Source of the DNA: Undibacterium piscinae
GTDB lineage: Bacteria > Pseudomonadota > Gammaproteobacteria > Burkholderiales > Burkholderiaceae_D
Length of the DNA: 64,000 nucleotides
Direction: 5' to 3'
Assembly (NCBI GenBank): GCA_003970805.2
Contig: CP051152.1
Location: 3,472,001-3,536,000 of the forward strand
The position numbers were made by a program, and so were the translations under genes. The notes under the pieces were generated by a model, which saw only the letters and a program-made list of their open reading frames with translations, searched no databases and was not told the DNA's origin. This document shows positions 30,593 through 42,255 of this stretch, in pieces. Position 1 is the stretch's first letter; every line of letters begins with the position of its first letter.

Positions 30593-30711
30593 TTCCGGTG
30601 GTTTATGCTGGTATTTCGCCTGGCTCTTTGTCTCGCTCTTAAAGCGCGCTCTATTATGATGCGTTAGGCACTGATTTCACGTATGCTTTCCCACTTCCCT
30701 TTTAAAAATAT

Positions 30712-31269
30712 ATGGATATGGGCAATAGACTCTCAAAAATAGCAACACGTACCGGTGATGCGGGCACCACCGGACTCGGTGACGGTAGTCGTATCGATAA
30801 GGATGCCTTGCGCGTGCATGCCATGGGCGACGTCGATGAACTCAATTCACAGATAGGTGTTTTGTTGTGTGAAGACATGCCGGCGCAAATGAAGCATGAA
30901 TTGGTGTCGATACAGCATGATCTGTTTGATATGGGCGGCGAGTTGTGTATTCCCGGTTACACCATGATTACCGAGGCGCAGGTTGAACGGCTCGACCGCT
31001 TGTTGGCTTTTTATAATGCGGATTTGCCGCCTTTGCGTGATTTCATTTTGCCGGGGGGCTCACGCGCTGCCGCGATCGCCAACGTCTGCCGCACCGTTTG
31101 CCGGCGCGCCGAGCGCGTTATCGTCAGTGTCGGCAAGAGCGAGCCTATCAATGATGCGCCGCGCCAGTATATGAATCGGTTGTCGGATCTGCTGTTCGTG
31201 TTGTCGCGGGTGCTGAATCGCTATGCGGGCGGCAGTGACGTGATCTGGGAAAAAGAACGCGAACGTTGA
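30712..31269 (+). CDS. Cob(I)alamin adenosyltransferase, PduO type
   Basis: Transfers the adenosyl group of ATP to cob(I)alamin, making adenosylcobalamin. 185 residues, with the ATP-binding N-terminus KIATRTGDAGTTGLGDGSRIDKD, VDELNSQIG, and the C-terminal NRLSDLLFVLSRVLN. This sequence signature is PduO-like and not CobA-like. The alternative start MGNRLS is two codons on. It diverges from the FAD-linked oxidase. No cobalamin synthesis genes are in the window. Confidence 0.92.
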   Translation: MDMGNRLSKIATRTGDAGTTGLGDGSRIDKDALRVHAMGDVDELNSQIGVLLCEDMPAQMKHELVSIQHDLFDMGGELCIPGYTMITEAQVERLDRLLAFYNADLPPLRDFILPGGSRAAAIANVCRTVCRRAERVIVSVGKSEPINDAPRQYMNRLSDLLFVLSRVLNRYAGGSDVIWEKERER

Positions 31270-31379
31270 GCTGTGCTGTACATATACTCCCGCTAAAATT
31301 TAACAAAAATCCTTGATTGCGCAGATTTTATAGGCGCTTTGAAAATATACAGGTAGGGAGTATGTTTGAATTGGCGAAT

Positions 31380-31415
31380 AAAAAAGCCGGCAGATTTGAT
31401 TCTGCCGGCTTTTTT
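31380..31415. terminator. Bidirectional terminator between the adenosyltransferase gene and dxs
   Basis: A6-GCCGGCAGA-TTTGAT-TCTGCCGGC-T6: a 9-bp GC-rich stem flanked by A and T runs, between two convergent genes. Confidence 0.9.
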
Positions 31416-31451
31416 ATCGAGATAGCGTGACGGGGCTGAGTTAGCTCTGAG

Positions 31452-33341
31452 TTAGCTGTTAACCGCCAGTTTGCCGGTGGCGGTGAGTTGTGCGGCAAAG
31501 CGTTCGCGTATCGAGGCTTCGATGCCGTTCGCGTCCAGGCCACATTGCGCCAGTAATACGGCCGGATCACCATGATCGATGAATTGATCGGGTAAACCCA
31601 GGATCAGCAAAGGTTTGCAGATGCCCGCTTCGGCCAGGGCCTCTGCAATCGCGGAACCGGCACCACCCATGACGCAGCCTTCCTCTACCGTGACCAGTAC
31701 GTCGTGCGACTCTGCCAAAGATTTCACTAATTCCACGTCTAGCGGCTTGATGAAACGCATATTGGCTAATGTGGCGTCTAATTTGTCGGCAGCTTTTAAG
31801 GCCGGATGCACCATAGAGCCGAACGCGAGGATCGCGATCCTGCTGCCGCTGCGTTTGATTTCGCCTTTGCCCAGAGGCAGGCTGCTGAGTTCTTTTTCAA
31901 CCGCTGCGCCTATGCCAGCGCCACGCGGGTAGCGTATTGCCGCCGGCCCCGGATAATGGTAGCCGGTGGTCAGCATCTGACGACATTCATTTTCATCCGA
32001 TGCCGCCATCACCACCATATTCGGGATGCAGCGTAAAAAGGCGATGTCGTAGTTACCTGCGTGGGTCGCTCCGTCTGCACCTACCAGGCCTGCACGGTCC
32101 AGGGCAAACGTGACATCCAGATTTTGCAAGGCGACATCATGGATCAACTGATCGTAGGCGCGCTGTAAAAAAGTCGAGTAGATCGCCACTACCGGCTTCA
32201 GGCCTTCGCAGGCGATACCGGCCGCGAAGGTAACCGAGTGCTGCTCTGCGATACCAACGTCGTAATAGCGTTGCGGAAATTTTTGCTCGAACTCAACCAT
32301 GCCAGAACCTTCGCGCATGGCGGGAGTGATGCCGACCAGTTGATTGTCTTGTGCCGCCATATCGCACAGCCATTTGCCAAACACCTGGGTATAGGTTTGC
32401 TTGGCTGGCGTGCTGGCCGGCTTGATGCCTTCGGCCGGATTGAACTTGCCCGGACCGTGATACAGGATAGGGTCGGCCTCAGCCAGTTTGTAGCCCTGGC
32501 CTTTTTTTGTTACCACATGTAAAAATTGCGGACCCTTGAGATTCTTGATGTTCTGCAGGGTAGGGATCAGCGACTCAAGATCGTGACCGTCTATCGGCCC
32601 TATGTAGTTGAAACCGAACTCTTCAAACATGGTGGCAGGAACGATCATGCCTTTGGCATGCTCCTCAAAGCGCTTCGCCAGTTCCAGCACCGGGGACGGC
32701 AATACCGATTTGCCTACATTGCGCGCGGCAGCGTAAAACTTGCCGGACATCAGGCGCGCCAGATGACGGTTCAGCGCACCGACCGGCGGCGAGATCGACA
32801 TGTCGTTGTCGTTGAGTACCACCAGCAGATTGATATCGTCGTAGACACCGGCATTGTTCATCGCTTCAAACACCATGCCGGCAGTCATTGAACCATCGCC
32901 TATGATGGCAACCGAATGGCGGCTCTCGCCCTTGGTCTTGGCAGCCAGTGCCATGCCTAAGGCGGCAGAAATCGAGGTCGATGAGTGACCTACACCGAAG
33001 GTATCGTAAGGGCTTTCGGCTCGGCGCGGAAAACCCGACACGCCATCAAGCTGACGTAGCGTATGCATCTGATCACGGCGGCCGGTCAGGATTTTATGCG
33101 GATAGGTCTGATGACCCACATCCCATACCAGACGGTCTTCCGGTGTGTTGAATACATAGTGCAGGGCTATCGTCAGCTCTACCGTACCCAGATTGGACGA
33201 CAGATGGCCGCCGGTCTTGGATACCGAATCAATGACGAAGTGGCGTAATTCATCGGCCAGCGGCGGCAGTTGCGCACGTGTCAGTTTGCGCAGGTCGGCT
33301 GGACTATCAATACTGCTGAGTAGCTTGCTAGGTTGAGTCAT
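31452..33341 (-). CDS. dxs: 1-deoxy-D-xylulose-5-phosphate synthase
   Basis: First enzyme of the MEP isoprenoid pathway, joining pyruvate and glyceraldehyde-3-phosphate with thiamine diphosphate. 629 residues. [12 protein letters not shown] and the TPP/Mg motif GDGSMTAG with [14 protein letters not shown] lie in the first third, [13 protein letters not shown] and [18 protein letters not shown] in the middle, and the transketolase C-domain at the end. It starts 3 bases after the ispA stop, in the operon xseB-ispA-dxs. No defects seen. Confidence 0.96.
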   Translation of the reverse strand: MTQPSKLLSSIDSPADLRKLTRAQLPPLADELRHFVIDSVSKTGGHLSSNLGTVELTIALHYVFNTPEDRLVWDVGHQTYPHKILTGRRDQMHTLRQLDGVSGFPRRAESPYDTFGVGHSSTSISAALGMALAAKTKGESRHSVAIIGDGSMTAGMVFEAMNNAGVYDDINLLVVLNDNDMSISPPVGALNRHLARLMSGKFYAAARNVGKSVLPSPVLELAKRFEEHAKGMIVPATMFEEFGFNYIGPIDGHDLESLIPTLQNIKNLKGPQFLHVVTKKGQGYKLAEADPILYHGPGKFNPAEGIKPASTPAKQTYTQVFGKWLCDMAAQDNQLVGITPAMREGSGMVEFEQKFPQRYYDVGIAEQHSVTFAAGIACEGLKPVVAIYSTFLQRAYDQLIHDVALQNLDVTFALDRAGLVGADGATHAGNYDIAFLRCIPNMVVMAASDENECRQMLTTGYHYPGPAAIRYPRGAGIGAAVEKELSSLPLGKGEIKRSGSRIAILAFGSMVHPALKAADKLDATLANMRFIKPLDVELVKSLAESHDVLVTVEEGCVMGGAGSAIAEALAEAGICKPLLILGLPDQFIDHGDPAVLLAQCGLDANGIEASIRERFAAQLTATGKLAVNS

Positions 33342-33344
33342 ACT

Positions 33345-34233
33345 TTAGGCTTTCCTCTGCACAATCAAATCTGCCAGGTGATGCAGTTGCTGAGCCTGTT
33401 CGCCAAATGGCAACAAGGCTTGATGTGCGTCATTACATAATTTTTCCGCCAGTTCACAAGAGGCTTTTACGCCTAACAAGGAGACATAGGTCGGTTTTGT
33501 TATCGGCGGCGTCCTTGCCTGCAGTCTTGCCCAGGGTCGCTGAATCGGCGGTGGCGTCAAGCACATCATCAACTACCTGAAATGCTAAGCCTATGGCACC
33601 TGAATAGGTGTTGAGCGCGCTGATTTCCTGTGCCGACAAGGTTTTGCCGCTCATTGCGCCCATCAAGACCGAGGCGCTTAGCAGCGCTCCGGTTTTCAGT
33701 CTGTGCATTTGTTCGAGTTCATGCAATTGCAATCCAAGTCCTACGCTGGCAAGATCGATCGCCTGACCACCGCACATGCCAGCCGAACCGGCGGCATGCG
33801 CCAGCAGTTGCAGCATGGGGAGTTTGGTCTCGGCACTGGCCTGGCCTTCGGCCAGCACTAAAAATGCCTGTGCTTGCAGTGCATCGCCGACCAAGAGGGC
33901 GGTTGCCTCGTCGTATTTGACGTGTACGGTAGGCTTGCCGCGGCGCAGGGCATCATCATCCATGCAGGGCATGTCATCGTGCACCAAGGAATAGGCATGA
34001 ATCATCTCTAAGGCCGCGGCGGCTCTGGCAAGCAATTCTGCGGGAGCGTCAAACAGGCGGCCGGCGGCAAATACCAGTAAAGGACGCACCCGTTTACCGC
34101 CATCCAGCGCGGCGTAGCGCATCGCTTCATGCAGTCGGTTTGGCACTGTATTTGCTGCCGGAAGAAAACTGGCCAGAGCGATTTCAAACTCAGCCTGGGT
34201 CGACTTCATCCAGTCACGGAACTGATCGCTCAT
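33345..34233 (-). pseudogene. ispA: Farnesyl diphosphate synthase (polyprenyl synthetase), one frameshift at a T4 run
   Basis: Condenses IPP with DMAPP and GPP to make farnesyl diphosphate. The body is intact from ATG at 34233: GGKRVRPLL, the first Asp-rich motif in LVHDDMPCMDDDALRRGKPT, and the second in FQVVDDVLDATAD. At 33495-33498 a T4 run (AAAA in the gene) should be one base shorter. Correction changes the end from NKTDLCLL to NKPTYVSLLGVKASCELAEKL and the stop at 33345. Without it the last 50 residues or so are lost. The ATG overlaps the xseB stop. Because the product feeds quinone and undecaprenyl synthesis, an intact gene is expected and a read error is likely. Confidence 0.88.
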
Positions 34234-34484
34234 GCATTCACCTCGTTGGCGTCATCGGCTGAGAATGGCTTAAGTAATCCCGCATCGAGTATTTTTACCT
34301 GTTGCTCTACCTTATCCAGTTGTGCTGCGCAGTATTTGATCAATTCAGAACCCCGTTGGTAGGCGCTTACTGATGCTTCCAGCGCCAAATCACCGGCTTC
34401 CATTTGTGTGACCAATTCTGATAGCTCGGTCATGGCATTTTCAAATGAGGAAGGCGTCGTGTTTAAGGGTAATTTTTTTGACAT
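34230..34484 (-). CDS. xseB: Exodeoxyribonuclease VII small subunit
   Basis: 84 residues. The conserved core reads SFENAMTELSELVTQMEAGDLALEASVSAYQRG, with a short coiled C-terminus. It works with XseA to degrade single-stranded DNA. The stop overlaps the ispA start by four bases, the usual arrangement of xseB-ispA-dxs. xseA is not in the window. Confidence 0.93.
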   Translation of the reverse strand: MSKKLPLNTTPSSFENAMTELSELVTQMEAGDLALEASVSAYQRGSELIKYCAAQLDKVEQQVKILDAGLLKPFSADDANEVNA

Positions 34485-35016
34485 AAAATCGCTTGCAGCT
34501 AAAAATGAAATTCAACCCAGCATTTTAGTGCAAAGCCATACGTGCGTGTGGAGATATCCATCAGATCGGAGGAATGCATGTTCTGATGAAAATTATATCG
34601 TGTACTAGAGAGAGATCATGTGAGAGAGCTCATGTTTTTGTAGTAAGGTAGACTAAGGATTCTATAATTTAGTCGATAGTCATGAATTTCAGGGTCAGCT
34701 TGATGGTTTTTGGCAACGATAAAACTAAGCGGGATACCCTTTACAACTAGTTACACTTCTTGGCTTTTTGCGCCAGAGCAATACAGCGATAATGCAAGAA
34801 AAGATGCTTAAAAAAGCGGCGAAAATAATTACTGACTTAATTACGAATTAAACATTTCCACATGGAAATTAATCGTATATAGTCAAGATAGTCGAAAAAG
34901 TAAAGTTTCTGATTGTTGATTACCCATGAGACTGCATAATTTTTAAAAGATCTTAGAGTGTTGTTGCTTGTCTGGGTGCAATCAATATTAAATAAGAATA
35001 TAAAATAAGTGTCGCT
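34485..35016. other. AT-rich intergenic region between xseB and the DUF1631 gene
   Basis: About 530 bases separating two divergent genes, so promoters for both should be here. It is noticeably richer in A and T than its surroundings. I found no coding frame, strong hairpin or repeat that I can support. Confidence 0.4.
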
Positions 35017-37233
35017 ATGTTACCGATGTCATCCAAAAACCAAAGTCATTTGCATTCGCCGGCACAGCTTGCGCGCGGTGACATCTGGCATGCGTTGACG
35101 CAACAGGCAACACATTTGACCGTCGCTCAGATTGATGCGTTTTTGGCTCGCCTGGCAAACGCCTTTCTAGCCGCTTCAGAACAAGCCAGCGATTCCAGAG
35201 AGGCTAACTTAAGTTTTCATGCCGGACAGTTGCTGAAAACGAACGGATATTCATTTTATTATCTGGCGTCAGCGGCGATAGAGGCGAGCTTTCGTAAAGA
35301 GATAGAGATTTTACGTAGCAAAGGGAATGCAGTGGCGATCCAAACCGATGTCACCCTCAGCCTGGTTAGCTATGAAGAAATGGACAGTAAGCTTGAACTG
35401 GGGCGTGTCAGTCGCAGTCTGGAGTTGGCTTGCGCCGAAGAACTTACTGCATTGAATATGCGACTGGCAAGTTTATTGGAATGCGAGACCTTAAGCATTG
35501 CACAGAATCCATTCAGGCCAGATGTTTTTTTGAAAACATTGCAGGCTGTCTGGTGTGACTTCCATCCCGAAGCGGATGCACATCGTTTAATTTTGCCATT
35601 TTTACGCGCAAATATTTTATTTGATCTGGCGCCAATTTTTCAGGCACTGAACGAAACTCTGGTTGCCAGGGGGGTCTTGCCTGACCTGCAAGAGTCCTAT
35701 CGCATAAAGAAAGCCACCGCTGCGATTAAAAAAGATGCGGAAACGGATGTCGCAGATGAAATCGCGACGCCAGAAAATCATGTCGCTCAAAAATTGAGGA
35801 AATATTTTTCCGGCGGGCAAGATGGTGGCCGCGTTGGCAGTCACGGTAGTGCGCACGAAGGCGCTCATCGCGACGGGCAGTATGCGGATGATGCCGGAGT
35901 GGCGCACAATGCAGTCGATACCAAACTATTCCATTATCTGGCCGACTTACAAAAAAGTATGGCGATCTGCCAGATGGCATCTGGTACGCAAGAGGTCATG
36001 CGTCTATCGCAAATCCGCGAGCAGATGCCGGCATTGGCAAATGCCGGCGTAGAAAAACATACGCTGGATTTACTTTCCAGAATTTTTGATACGGTATTTC
36101 AAAATCAGGATATTCCTGCGCAAATCAAGGAACTGATTTCCTTATTGCAGGTGCCGGTGTTAAAGGCGGCACTGATGGATAAGGAATTTTTCTTTCAGGA
36201 AGCCCATCCGGCACGCCGCCTGATTGATCTGCTTTCGAAATATAGTGTTTCTGTGGATCAGGAAAAAGGTCAGAACGATCCTTTGTTCCAGGTCATGAAA
36301 GACAATGTCAGTCGTGTGCAGAGAGAGTTTGACCAGGGCATAGATTTATTTGATGCCGTAGTGTCGAATCTGGAAATTTTTGTTGCCAAGGAAGAGGCTG
36401 CCAGTGAGGCCGCGCTGCAACTGCCGATCACGCAGGCATTGCAAAAAGAAAAATTTAAGCAAGCAAATTTTGCGGCGAAAAATGAAGTCGCCTTGCGCAT
36501 ACGCACCGGAGAGGTTTTGGCTTTCGTTGAAACTTTCCTGGAAAACCGCTGGATTAAAGTGTTAACACTGGCCTATAGCGTACAAGACGATAAGCCGCAA
36601 GCGGTCGCTGATGCGATCAAGACCATGGATGACTTAATCTGGAGCGTCAAGCCAAAAGTAAACCTGGAGCAGCGTCAGGAGATGGTCAATCGCCTGCCGG
36701 CGATTTTGGTCAGACTGAACAAATGGCTGAGCCTGATCAAATGGGAAGAGGCCGATCGTCTGCGGTTTTTTGCCGAATTGGCCGAGTGCCATGCCTCTAT
36801 CGTGCGCGCACCATTAGACTTGTCTCCTGAGCGTCAACTGGAAATCGCCGTCGAAGCTGCGCAGCAAGCTGCGGAACGTCGCTTGGTCAAGCGTGCACAG
36901 GAAGAATCTGGATTGCAAGGTGAACCTGAACCCGATGACTTCACTGGAATAGTGGCAAATCTGGAGCGCGGGATCTGGCTGCAATTCACTAAAAAAGACA
37001 ATACGACGCATAACGTCAGACTGGCTTGGGTCAGTCCTATGCGTAGTTTGTATATTTTTACGTCCAGCCAAAAAGAAAAATCATTCTCGGTGTCGACCGA
37101 GGAACTGGAGCAAAGCTTCCGCGAACATCGCGCGCAAATCCTGGTACTCGATAAAGTGGTTGACCGTGCCTTGAACGCGGCGTTGGAGGATGTATCGCTG
37201 CAACAAGAGCTGGAATCTGAAGAGTCAGAATAA
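35017..37233 (+). CDS. DUF1631 family protein
   Basis: A 738-residue, mostly helical protein of the DUF1631 family, found mainly in beta- and gammaproteobacteria; function unknown. The N-terminal part (to about residue 250) is followed by a Gly/His-rich flexible stretch (residues 268-295). A long helical middle follows, with VLKAALMDKEFFFQEAHPARRLIDLLSKYS. The C-terminus around GIWLQFTKKDNTTHNVRLAWVSPMRSLYIFT resembles a small beta-barrel of the PilZ kind, which in other proteins binds c-di-GMP; the arginine motif of PilZ is not evident. A GGDEF-EAL protein lies in the same window. The start could also be the ATG at 35026. It seems to stand alone in its transcription unit. Confidence 0.85.
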   Translation: MLPMSSKNQSHLHSPAQLARGDIWHALTQQATHLTVAQIDAFLARLANAFLAASEQASDSREANLSFHAGQLLKTNGYSFYYLASAAIEASFRKEIEILRSKGNAVAIQTDVTLSLVSYEEMDSKLELGRVSRSLELACAEELTALNMRLASLLECETLSIAQNPFRPDVFLKTLQAVWCDFHPEADAHRLILPFLRANILFDLAPIFQALNETLVARGVLPDLQESYRIKKATAAIKKDAETDVADEIATPENHVAQKLRKYFSGGQDGGRVGSHGSAHEGAHRDGQYADDAGVAHNAVDTKLFHYLADLQKSMAICQMASGTQEVMRLSQIREQMPALANAGVEKHTLDLLSRIFDTVFQNQDIPAQIKELISLLQVPVLKAALMDKEFFFQEAHPARRLIDLLSKYSVSVDQEKGQNDPLFQVMKDNVSRVQREFDQGIDLFDAVVSNLEIFVAKEEAASEAALQLPITQALQKEKFKQANFAAKNEVALRIRTGEVLAFVETFLENRWIKVLTLAYSVQDDKPQAVADAIKTMDDLIWSVKPKVNLEQRQEMVNRLPAILVRLNKWLSLIKWEEADRLRFFAELAECHASIVRAPLDLSPERQLEIAVEAAQQAAERRLVKRAQEESGLQGEPEPDDFTGIVANLERGIWLQFTKKDNTTHNVRLAWVSPMRSLYIFTSSQKEKSFSVSTEELEQSFREHRAQILVLDKVVDRALNAALEDVSLQQELESEESE

Positions 37234-37582
37234 GCGGCGAAATTTAAGCTGTAAATCTCAAGCTGTAATTCGAGACTCCGTCCAAAAACGCAAATTAACG
37301 TGCCACGCAAAGTCCGGGCACGGTCGCGGATTTCCTCGTTTGATCACGATTGTAAGCTTGAACGTATCTGTTCACCCTAGACAAATGATAAAGAGCTTTT
37401 GCCGCAGAGACGCAAAGAACGCAGTGAAAACAGAGGCGTAGCAACTCTGCGTCCTCTGCGCCTCTGCGGCGAAAATGTTTTATTCGGACTTACGCGGTTA
37501 TTTGCCCTCGTTCTCTTTGCAAGCTGAATAGTTGTGTTTGCACAATTCAAGCAAGTTCTAGCCCGTATTTTTAGTCCATAAC
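37234..37582. other. Intergenic region holding a dispersed inverted repeat
   Basis: About 350 bases between the convergent DUF1631 and lipase foldase genes. Its centre is the CTCTGCG-type repeat at 37397-37475. No gene is seen; short open frames across it have no family features. Confidence 0.5.
37397..37475. repeat. CTCTGCG-type inverted repeat, full copy
   Basis: The left arm GCCGCAGAGACGCAAAGAACGCAG (37401-37424) and the right arm CTGCGTCCTCTGCGCCTCTGCGGC (37447-37470) are imperfectly complementary around a spacer of about 22 bases. Each arm is itself a run of the unit CTCTGCG. Closely similar sequence recurs at 7155-7190. Confidence 0.8.
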
Positions 37583-38530
37583 CTATTCGTAAGCTCCCAG
37601 GCGTTTCTGTTCGCTGCTATTGAAGCCTTGATCACGGATTAACTGTATGGCTGCCAACTGTTCTTGTTCTGAATTACCCTTTAAGCTGGCCAGAAGGCGA
37701 CTTTTCTCTTGCCGGTAAGTGGCAATGCGATTTTTCCATTCGATTTCTTCCCTGTCCAGACCCGCTAAGCGTGCCGCCGCTTCCGGTGTTGTGCTGGCGG
37801 CGCGCATGCGATAAATGTCATCGTCGCTCGCTCCTTGAGCGCGCATTTTCGTCACATTTTCTTCCAGTCGTATCACTTTGTAGGGAGCTTCTTTTTCTTC
37901 TCTCAGTGCAGCAGGCATAGCCGCATCCAGTGCCAGCAATTTCTTTTCTTTTTGCACTTGATTTAAAGATTTGTCTTCGCTGATTTCGAAGCGAGCCACG
38001 GCATCGGTGTCATAGGCATCATCAAAACCAAACATGGCTAGATTTTCCTTTTCGCTAAAAAAACGTAGGCGTAACTCTTGCATGCTCGCTAATCTTAGTT
38101 TGATAGCGCTCAGTGCATTACCTGCCAGTCCCGGCTTTTTCTCTATTTCGGCCAATTCTTGTTTATAGGCGATATAACGGGCAAGCACTTGTTTGGCCTG
38201 GCTGGCGGCACGTGGCGATAGTGTTTTCTCCAGCTCTTTTTCTATTTCTTTTCGTATTTCCGGTAAGGATTTTTCTCCTGTCGCAGTCAGGTAATAATCA
38301 AACATCTGGCGCAAGGCCACATCAACCCGCAAGTCGTCATTTACTTGTTGTACCTGGCCATCGGGTATCGTCCCCTCCATGGATTTGACAAAAGAAAACA
38401 TATCCTTATTGGGTAAATTTTTGACGAGAGCACCGGCATCCTGATGTGATGACAATGAGTAAAAAATAGCGGCGGTGAGCAAAATGCTGAGTGCCACCGC
38501 GCAAATGACTGCCGTCTTGATTGTTTTCAT
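37583..38530 (-). CDS. Lipase secretion chaperone (foldase)
   Basis: 315 residues. A single N-terminal membrane segment (VICAVALSILLTAAIFYSL, about residues 8-26) anchors it in the inner membrane, with the chaperone part in the periplasm. The body is highly charged and helical, with RYIAYKQELAEIE and LRLASMQELRLRFFSEKENLAMFG, matching the central region of Lif proteins that includes the RxxFxxE-type motif (here LRFFSEKE). It folds its partner lipase before type II secretion. It lies 72 bases downstream of the lipase gene on the same strand, the normal lip-lif order. Confidence 0.9.
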   Translation of the reverse strand: MKTIKTAVICAVALSILLTAAIFYSLSSHQDAGALVKNLPNKDMFSFVKSMEGTIPDGQVQQVNDDLRVDVALRQMFDYYLTATGEKSLPEIRKEIEKELEKTLSPRAASQAKQVLARYIAYKQELAEIEKKPGLAGNALSAIKLRLASMQELRLRFFSEKENLAMFGFDDAYDTDAVARFEISEDKSLNQVQKEKKLLALDAAMPAALREEKEAPYKVIRLEENVTKMRAQGASDDDIYRMRAASTTPEAAARLAGLDREEIEWKNRIATYRQEKSRLLASLKGNSEQEQLAAIQLIRDQGFNSSEQKRLGAYE

Positions 38531-38602
38531 GAAGATGAAATCTCGTTGAAATTTTTTAATTATTTAAACTTCTTCAAATTTGACTTATTTGATTTAGTTG
38601 AC

Positions 38603-40070
<1,468 letters not shown>

Positions 40071-41186
40071 ATGTCCGATCTGGCTTCTTTTTCCAAACTC
40101 GCGCGCTCTGACGCGCAACTTCCGGTTCACGTGTATTTTGATCAAGCGTTATTGCAACGCGAAATCAAACAACTTTTCCAGTCTGGTCCGCGTTATGTCG
40201 GCCATGAACTGATGGTGCCCAATGTCGGCGACTTTGCTACGCTTGTCTCCGAGAGCGAAGGACGCATGCTGGTTCGCAGCGCCCAAGGCATAGAATTGAT
40301 GTCGAATGTTTGTCGTCATCGTCAGGCGCTGATGTTCGGTGGTCCCGGTACCACTGGCCGCGGCAATGCAAAAAATATTGTTTGCCCGCTACATCGCTGG
40401 ACCTATGATTTAAAAGGCGAGCTGATAGGTGCACCGCATTTTTCCGATACGCCTTGCCTGAATCTTTCCAGGACGCCACTGCAAAACTGGAACGGTTTGC
40501 TATTCGAGCAGAACGGTTACAACGTCATGGAAAAAATGGCGCAGCTCAGCGTCACCAAAGATATTGATTTTAGCGGCTACATGCTCGATCACGTCGAAGT
40601 GCATGAGTGTGAGTACAACTGGAAGACTTTTATTGAAGTCTATCTGGAAGATTACCATGTCGAACCGTTTCATCCAGGCCTGGGCAGTTTTGTCACTTGC
40701 GATGATTTGCGCTGGGAGTTTGGCGAGGATTACAGTGTGCAGACGGTGGGTGTGAATAATGGCTTACTCAAGTCCGGCTCGGAAAAATATCGCGCATGGC
40801 AAGAGCAGGTCTTGAAATACCGCAATGGTGAAGCGCCTAAGTACGGCGCGATCTGGCTGACCCTGTATCCGAACATCATGGTGGAATGGTATCCGCATGT
40901 ACTGGTGGTATCTACGCTATGGCCAACCGATACCGGCAAAACCAAAAACGTCGTGGAGTTTTATTATCCGGAAGAAATCGTCTTGTTTGAGCGCGAGTTC
41001 ATCGAAGCCGAGCGTGCCGCGTATATGGAAACCTGTATCGAAGATGATGAGATTGGCATACGCATGGATAGCGGACGCAAGGCCCTGCTTGATCGCGGTG
41101 TCAGCGAAGTCGGCCCTTACCAGTCACCGATGGAGGATGGCATGCAGCATTTCCATGAGTGGTATAGAAACAATATAGAGTTTTAA
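40071..41186 (+). CDS. Aromatic ring-hydroxylating oxygenase alpha subunit (Rieske non-haem iron)
   Basis: 371 residues from ATG at 40071, which follows ggggggtaggg. The frame is open upstream to 39927 but without family features. The Rieske [2Fe-2S] ligands are in NVCRHR and NIVCPLHRWTYD. The catalytic iron site is in YLEDYHVEPFHPG, with the bridging Asp and two His; the third ligand lies near the C-terminus (DDEIGIRMDSGR). Substrate unknown. No ferredoxin, reductase or beta subunit gene is adjacent, so electrons must come from elsewhere. Similar lone Rieske proteins act on carnitine, choline or aromatic substrates. Confidence 0.88.
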   Translation: MSDLASFSKLARSDAQLPVHVYFDQALLQREIKQLFQSGPRYVGHELMVPNVGDFATLVSESEGRMLVRSAQGIELMSNVCRHRQALMFGGPGTTGRGNAKNIVCPLHRWTYDLKGELIGAPHFSDTPCLNLSRTPLQNWNGLLFEQNGYNVMEKMAQLSVTKDIDFSGYMLDHVEVHECEYNWKTFIEVYLEDYHVEPFHPGLGSFVTCDDLRWEFGEDYSVQTVGVNNGLLKSGSEKYRAWQEQVLKYRNGEAPKYGAIWLTLYPNIMVEWYPHVLVVSTLWPTDTGKTKNVVEFYYPEEIVLFEREFIEAERAAYMETCIEDDEIGIRMDSGRKALLDRGVSEVGPYQSPMEDGMQHFHEWYRNNIEF

Positions 41187-41202
41187 TGTAGAAATAATTC
41201 CA

Positions 41203-41232
41203 GGGGAAGCGATGCTTCCCCTTATTTTTTTT
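41203..41232 (+). terminator. Rho-independent terminator after the Rieske oxygenase gene
   Basis: GGGGAAGC-GAT-GCTTCCCC followed by TTATTTTTTTT. The perfect 8-bp stem and T run lie 17 bases after the stop and end just before the transporter start at 41238. Confidence 0.9.
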
Positions 41233-41237
41233 GGGTA

Positions 41238-42158
41238 ATGCCTATGCAGTCGCTGTGGATGTTGGTCGCCAGTTTGTTATTTTCGATTATGGGTGTGGGC
41301 GTTAAGCTCGCTTCCGATTATTACAGCACGGCAGAAATCGTGATGTACCGCGGTGCGATAGGTGTGCTGGTGATCCTGGCGCTGGTGCGCTGGCAGGGCG
41401 GCAGTTTGCGTACGCGTATGGCGCGACATCATCTGTGGCGCGGCACGGTCGGTGTTGCCGCCTTGTGGCTATGGTTTTACGCGATAGGGCGATTACCGCT
41501 GGCGATGGCAGTCACCTTGAACTACATGTCGCCGATATGGATTGCGGTAATCCTGTTCGGTAGCGCCTGGCTGCAAAAAAAGAAGCAACTCGAGCCAGGC
41601 TTGCTGATCGCCATTTTGCTGGGCTTTGTCGGCGTGGTGTTACTGCTGCGCCCGGCCATGCATGCCGATCAGATGACTGGTGGCATCATCGCGCTCATTT
41701 CCGGTATGTTGGCGGCATTGGCCTATCTGCAGGTGCGTCAGATGGGTTTACTGGGCGAGCCTGAATACCGGGTGGTGTTCTATTTCTCCGTGACCTGCGC
41801 TATTGCCGGCTTGCTGGGTGTTCTGCTCGGCGCTACCGTGACGACGGCGACCGCCGCGCCGGCCTGGCATGCGCATCAGCTCAAGGGTTTTTTATTGCTG
41901 CTGATGGTGGGCCTGACGGCAGCCACTGCGCAAATCGCCATGACGCGCGCCTATCGGCTAGGCAATACTCTGGTGACGGCCAATTTGCAATATGTAGGCA
42001 TTGTTTTTTCCAGTGTATGGGATGTCCTGATCTGGCATGATGCCTTGAACTGGTTGAGCTGGCTGGGAATTGTCGTCATACTTGGCAGCGGCTTGCTGGC
42101 GACTTACTACAACAATCGCAAGGCAATCGTGAGTGTTGATCCTATCGGTTCTGAATGA
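41238..42158 (+). CDS. EamA/DMT family transporter
   Basis: 306 residues with about ten hydrophobic segments in two EamA repeats (first from SLWMLVASLLFSIMGVG, second from GGIIALISGMLAALAYLQVRQMG). It is an inner-membrane drug/metabolite-type exporter of unknown substrate. The start may be at 41238 or 41244 (MQSLWM). The terminator just upstream implies its own promoter or readthrough. Confidence 0.87.
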   Translation: MPMQSLWMLVASLLFSIMGVGVKLASDYYSTAEIVMYRGAIGVLVILALVRWQGGSLRTRMARHHLWRGTVGVAALWLWFYAIGRLPLAMAVTLNYMSPIWIAVILFGSAWLQKKKQLEPGLLIAILLGFVGVVLLLRPAMHADQMTGGIIALISGMLAALAYLQVRQMGLLGEPEYRVVFYFSVTCAIAGLLGVLLGATVTTATAAPAWHAHQLKGFLLLLMVGLTAATAQIAMTRAYRLGNTLVTANLQYVGIVFSSVWDVLIWHDALNWLSWLGIVVILGSGLLATYYNNRKAIVSVDPIGSE

Positions 42159-42255
42159 CAAACTGTCATAGAAATCCGGCATATTTATCCCTTGTCCTCA
42201 TGGGTGCTTAGCAAGAAATTTTCATTAACGCATTTCGTCTTAAACAGGAGCATTG

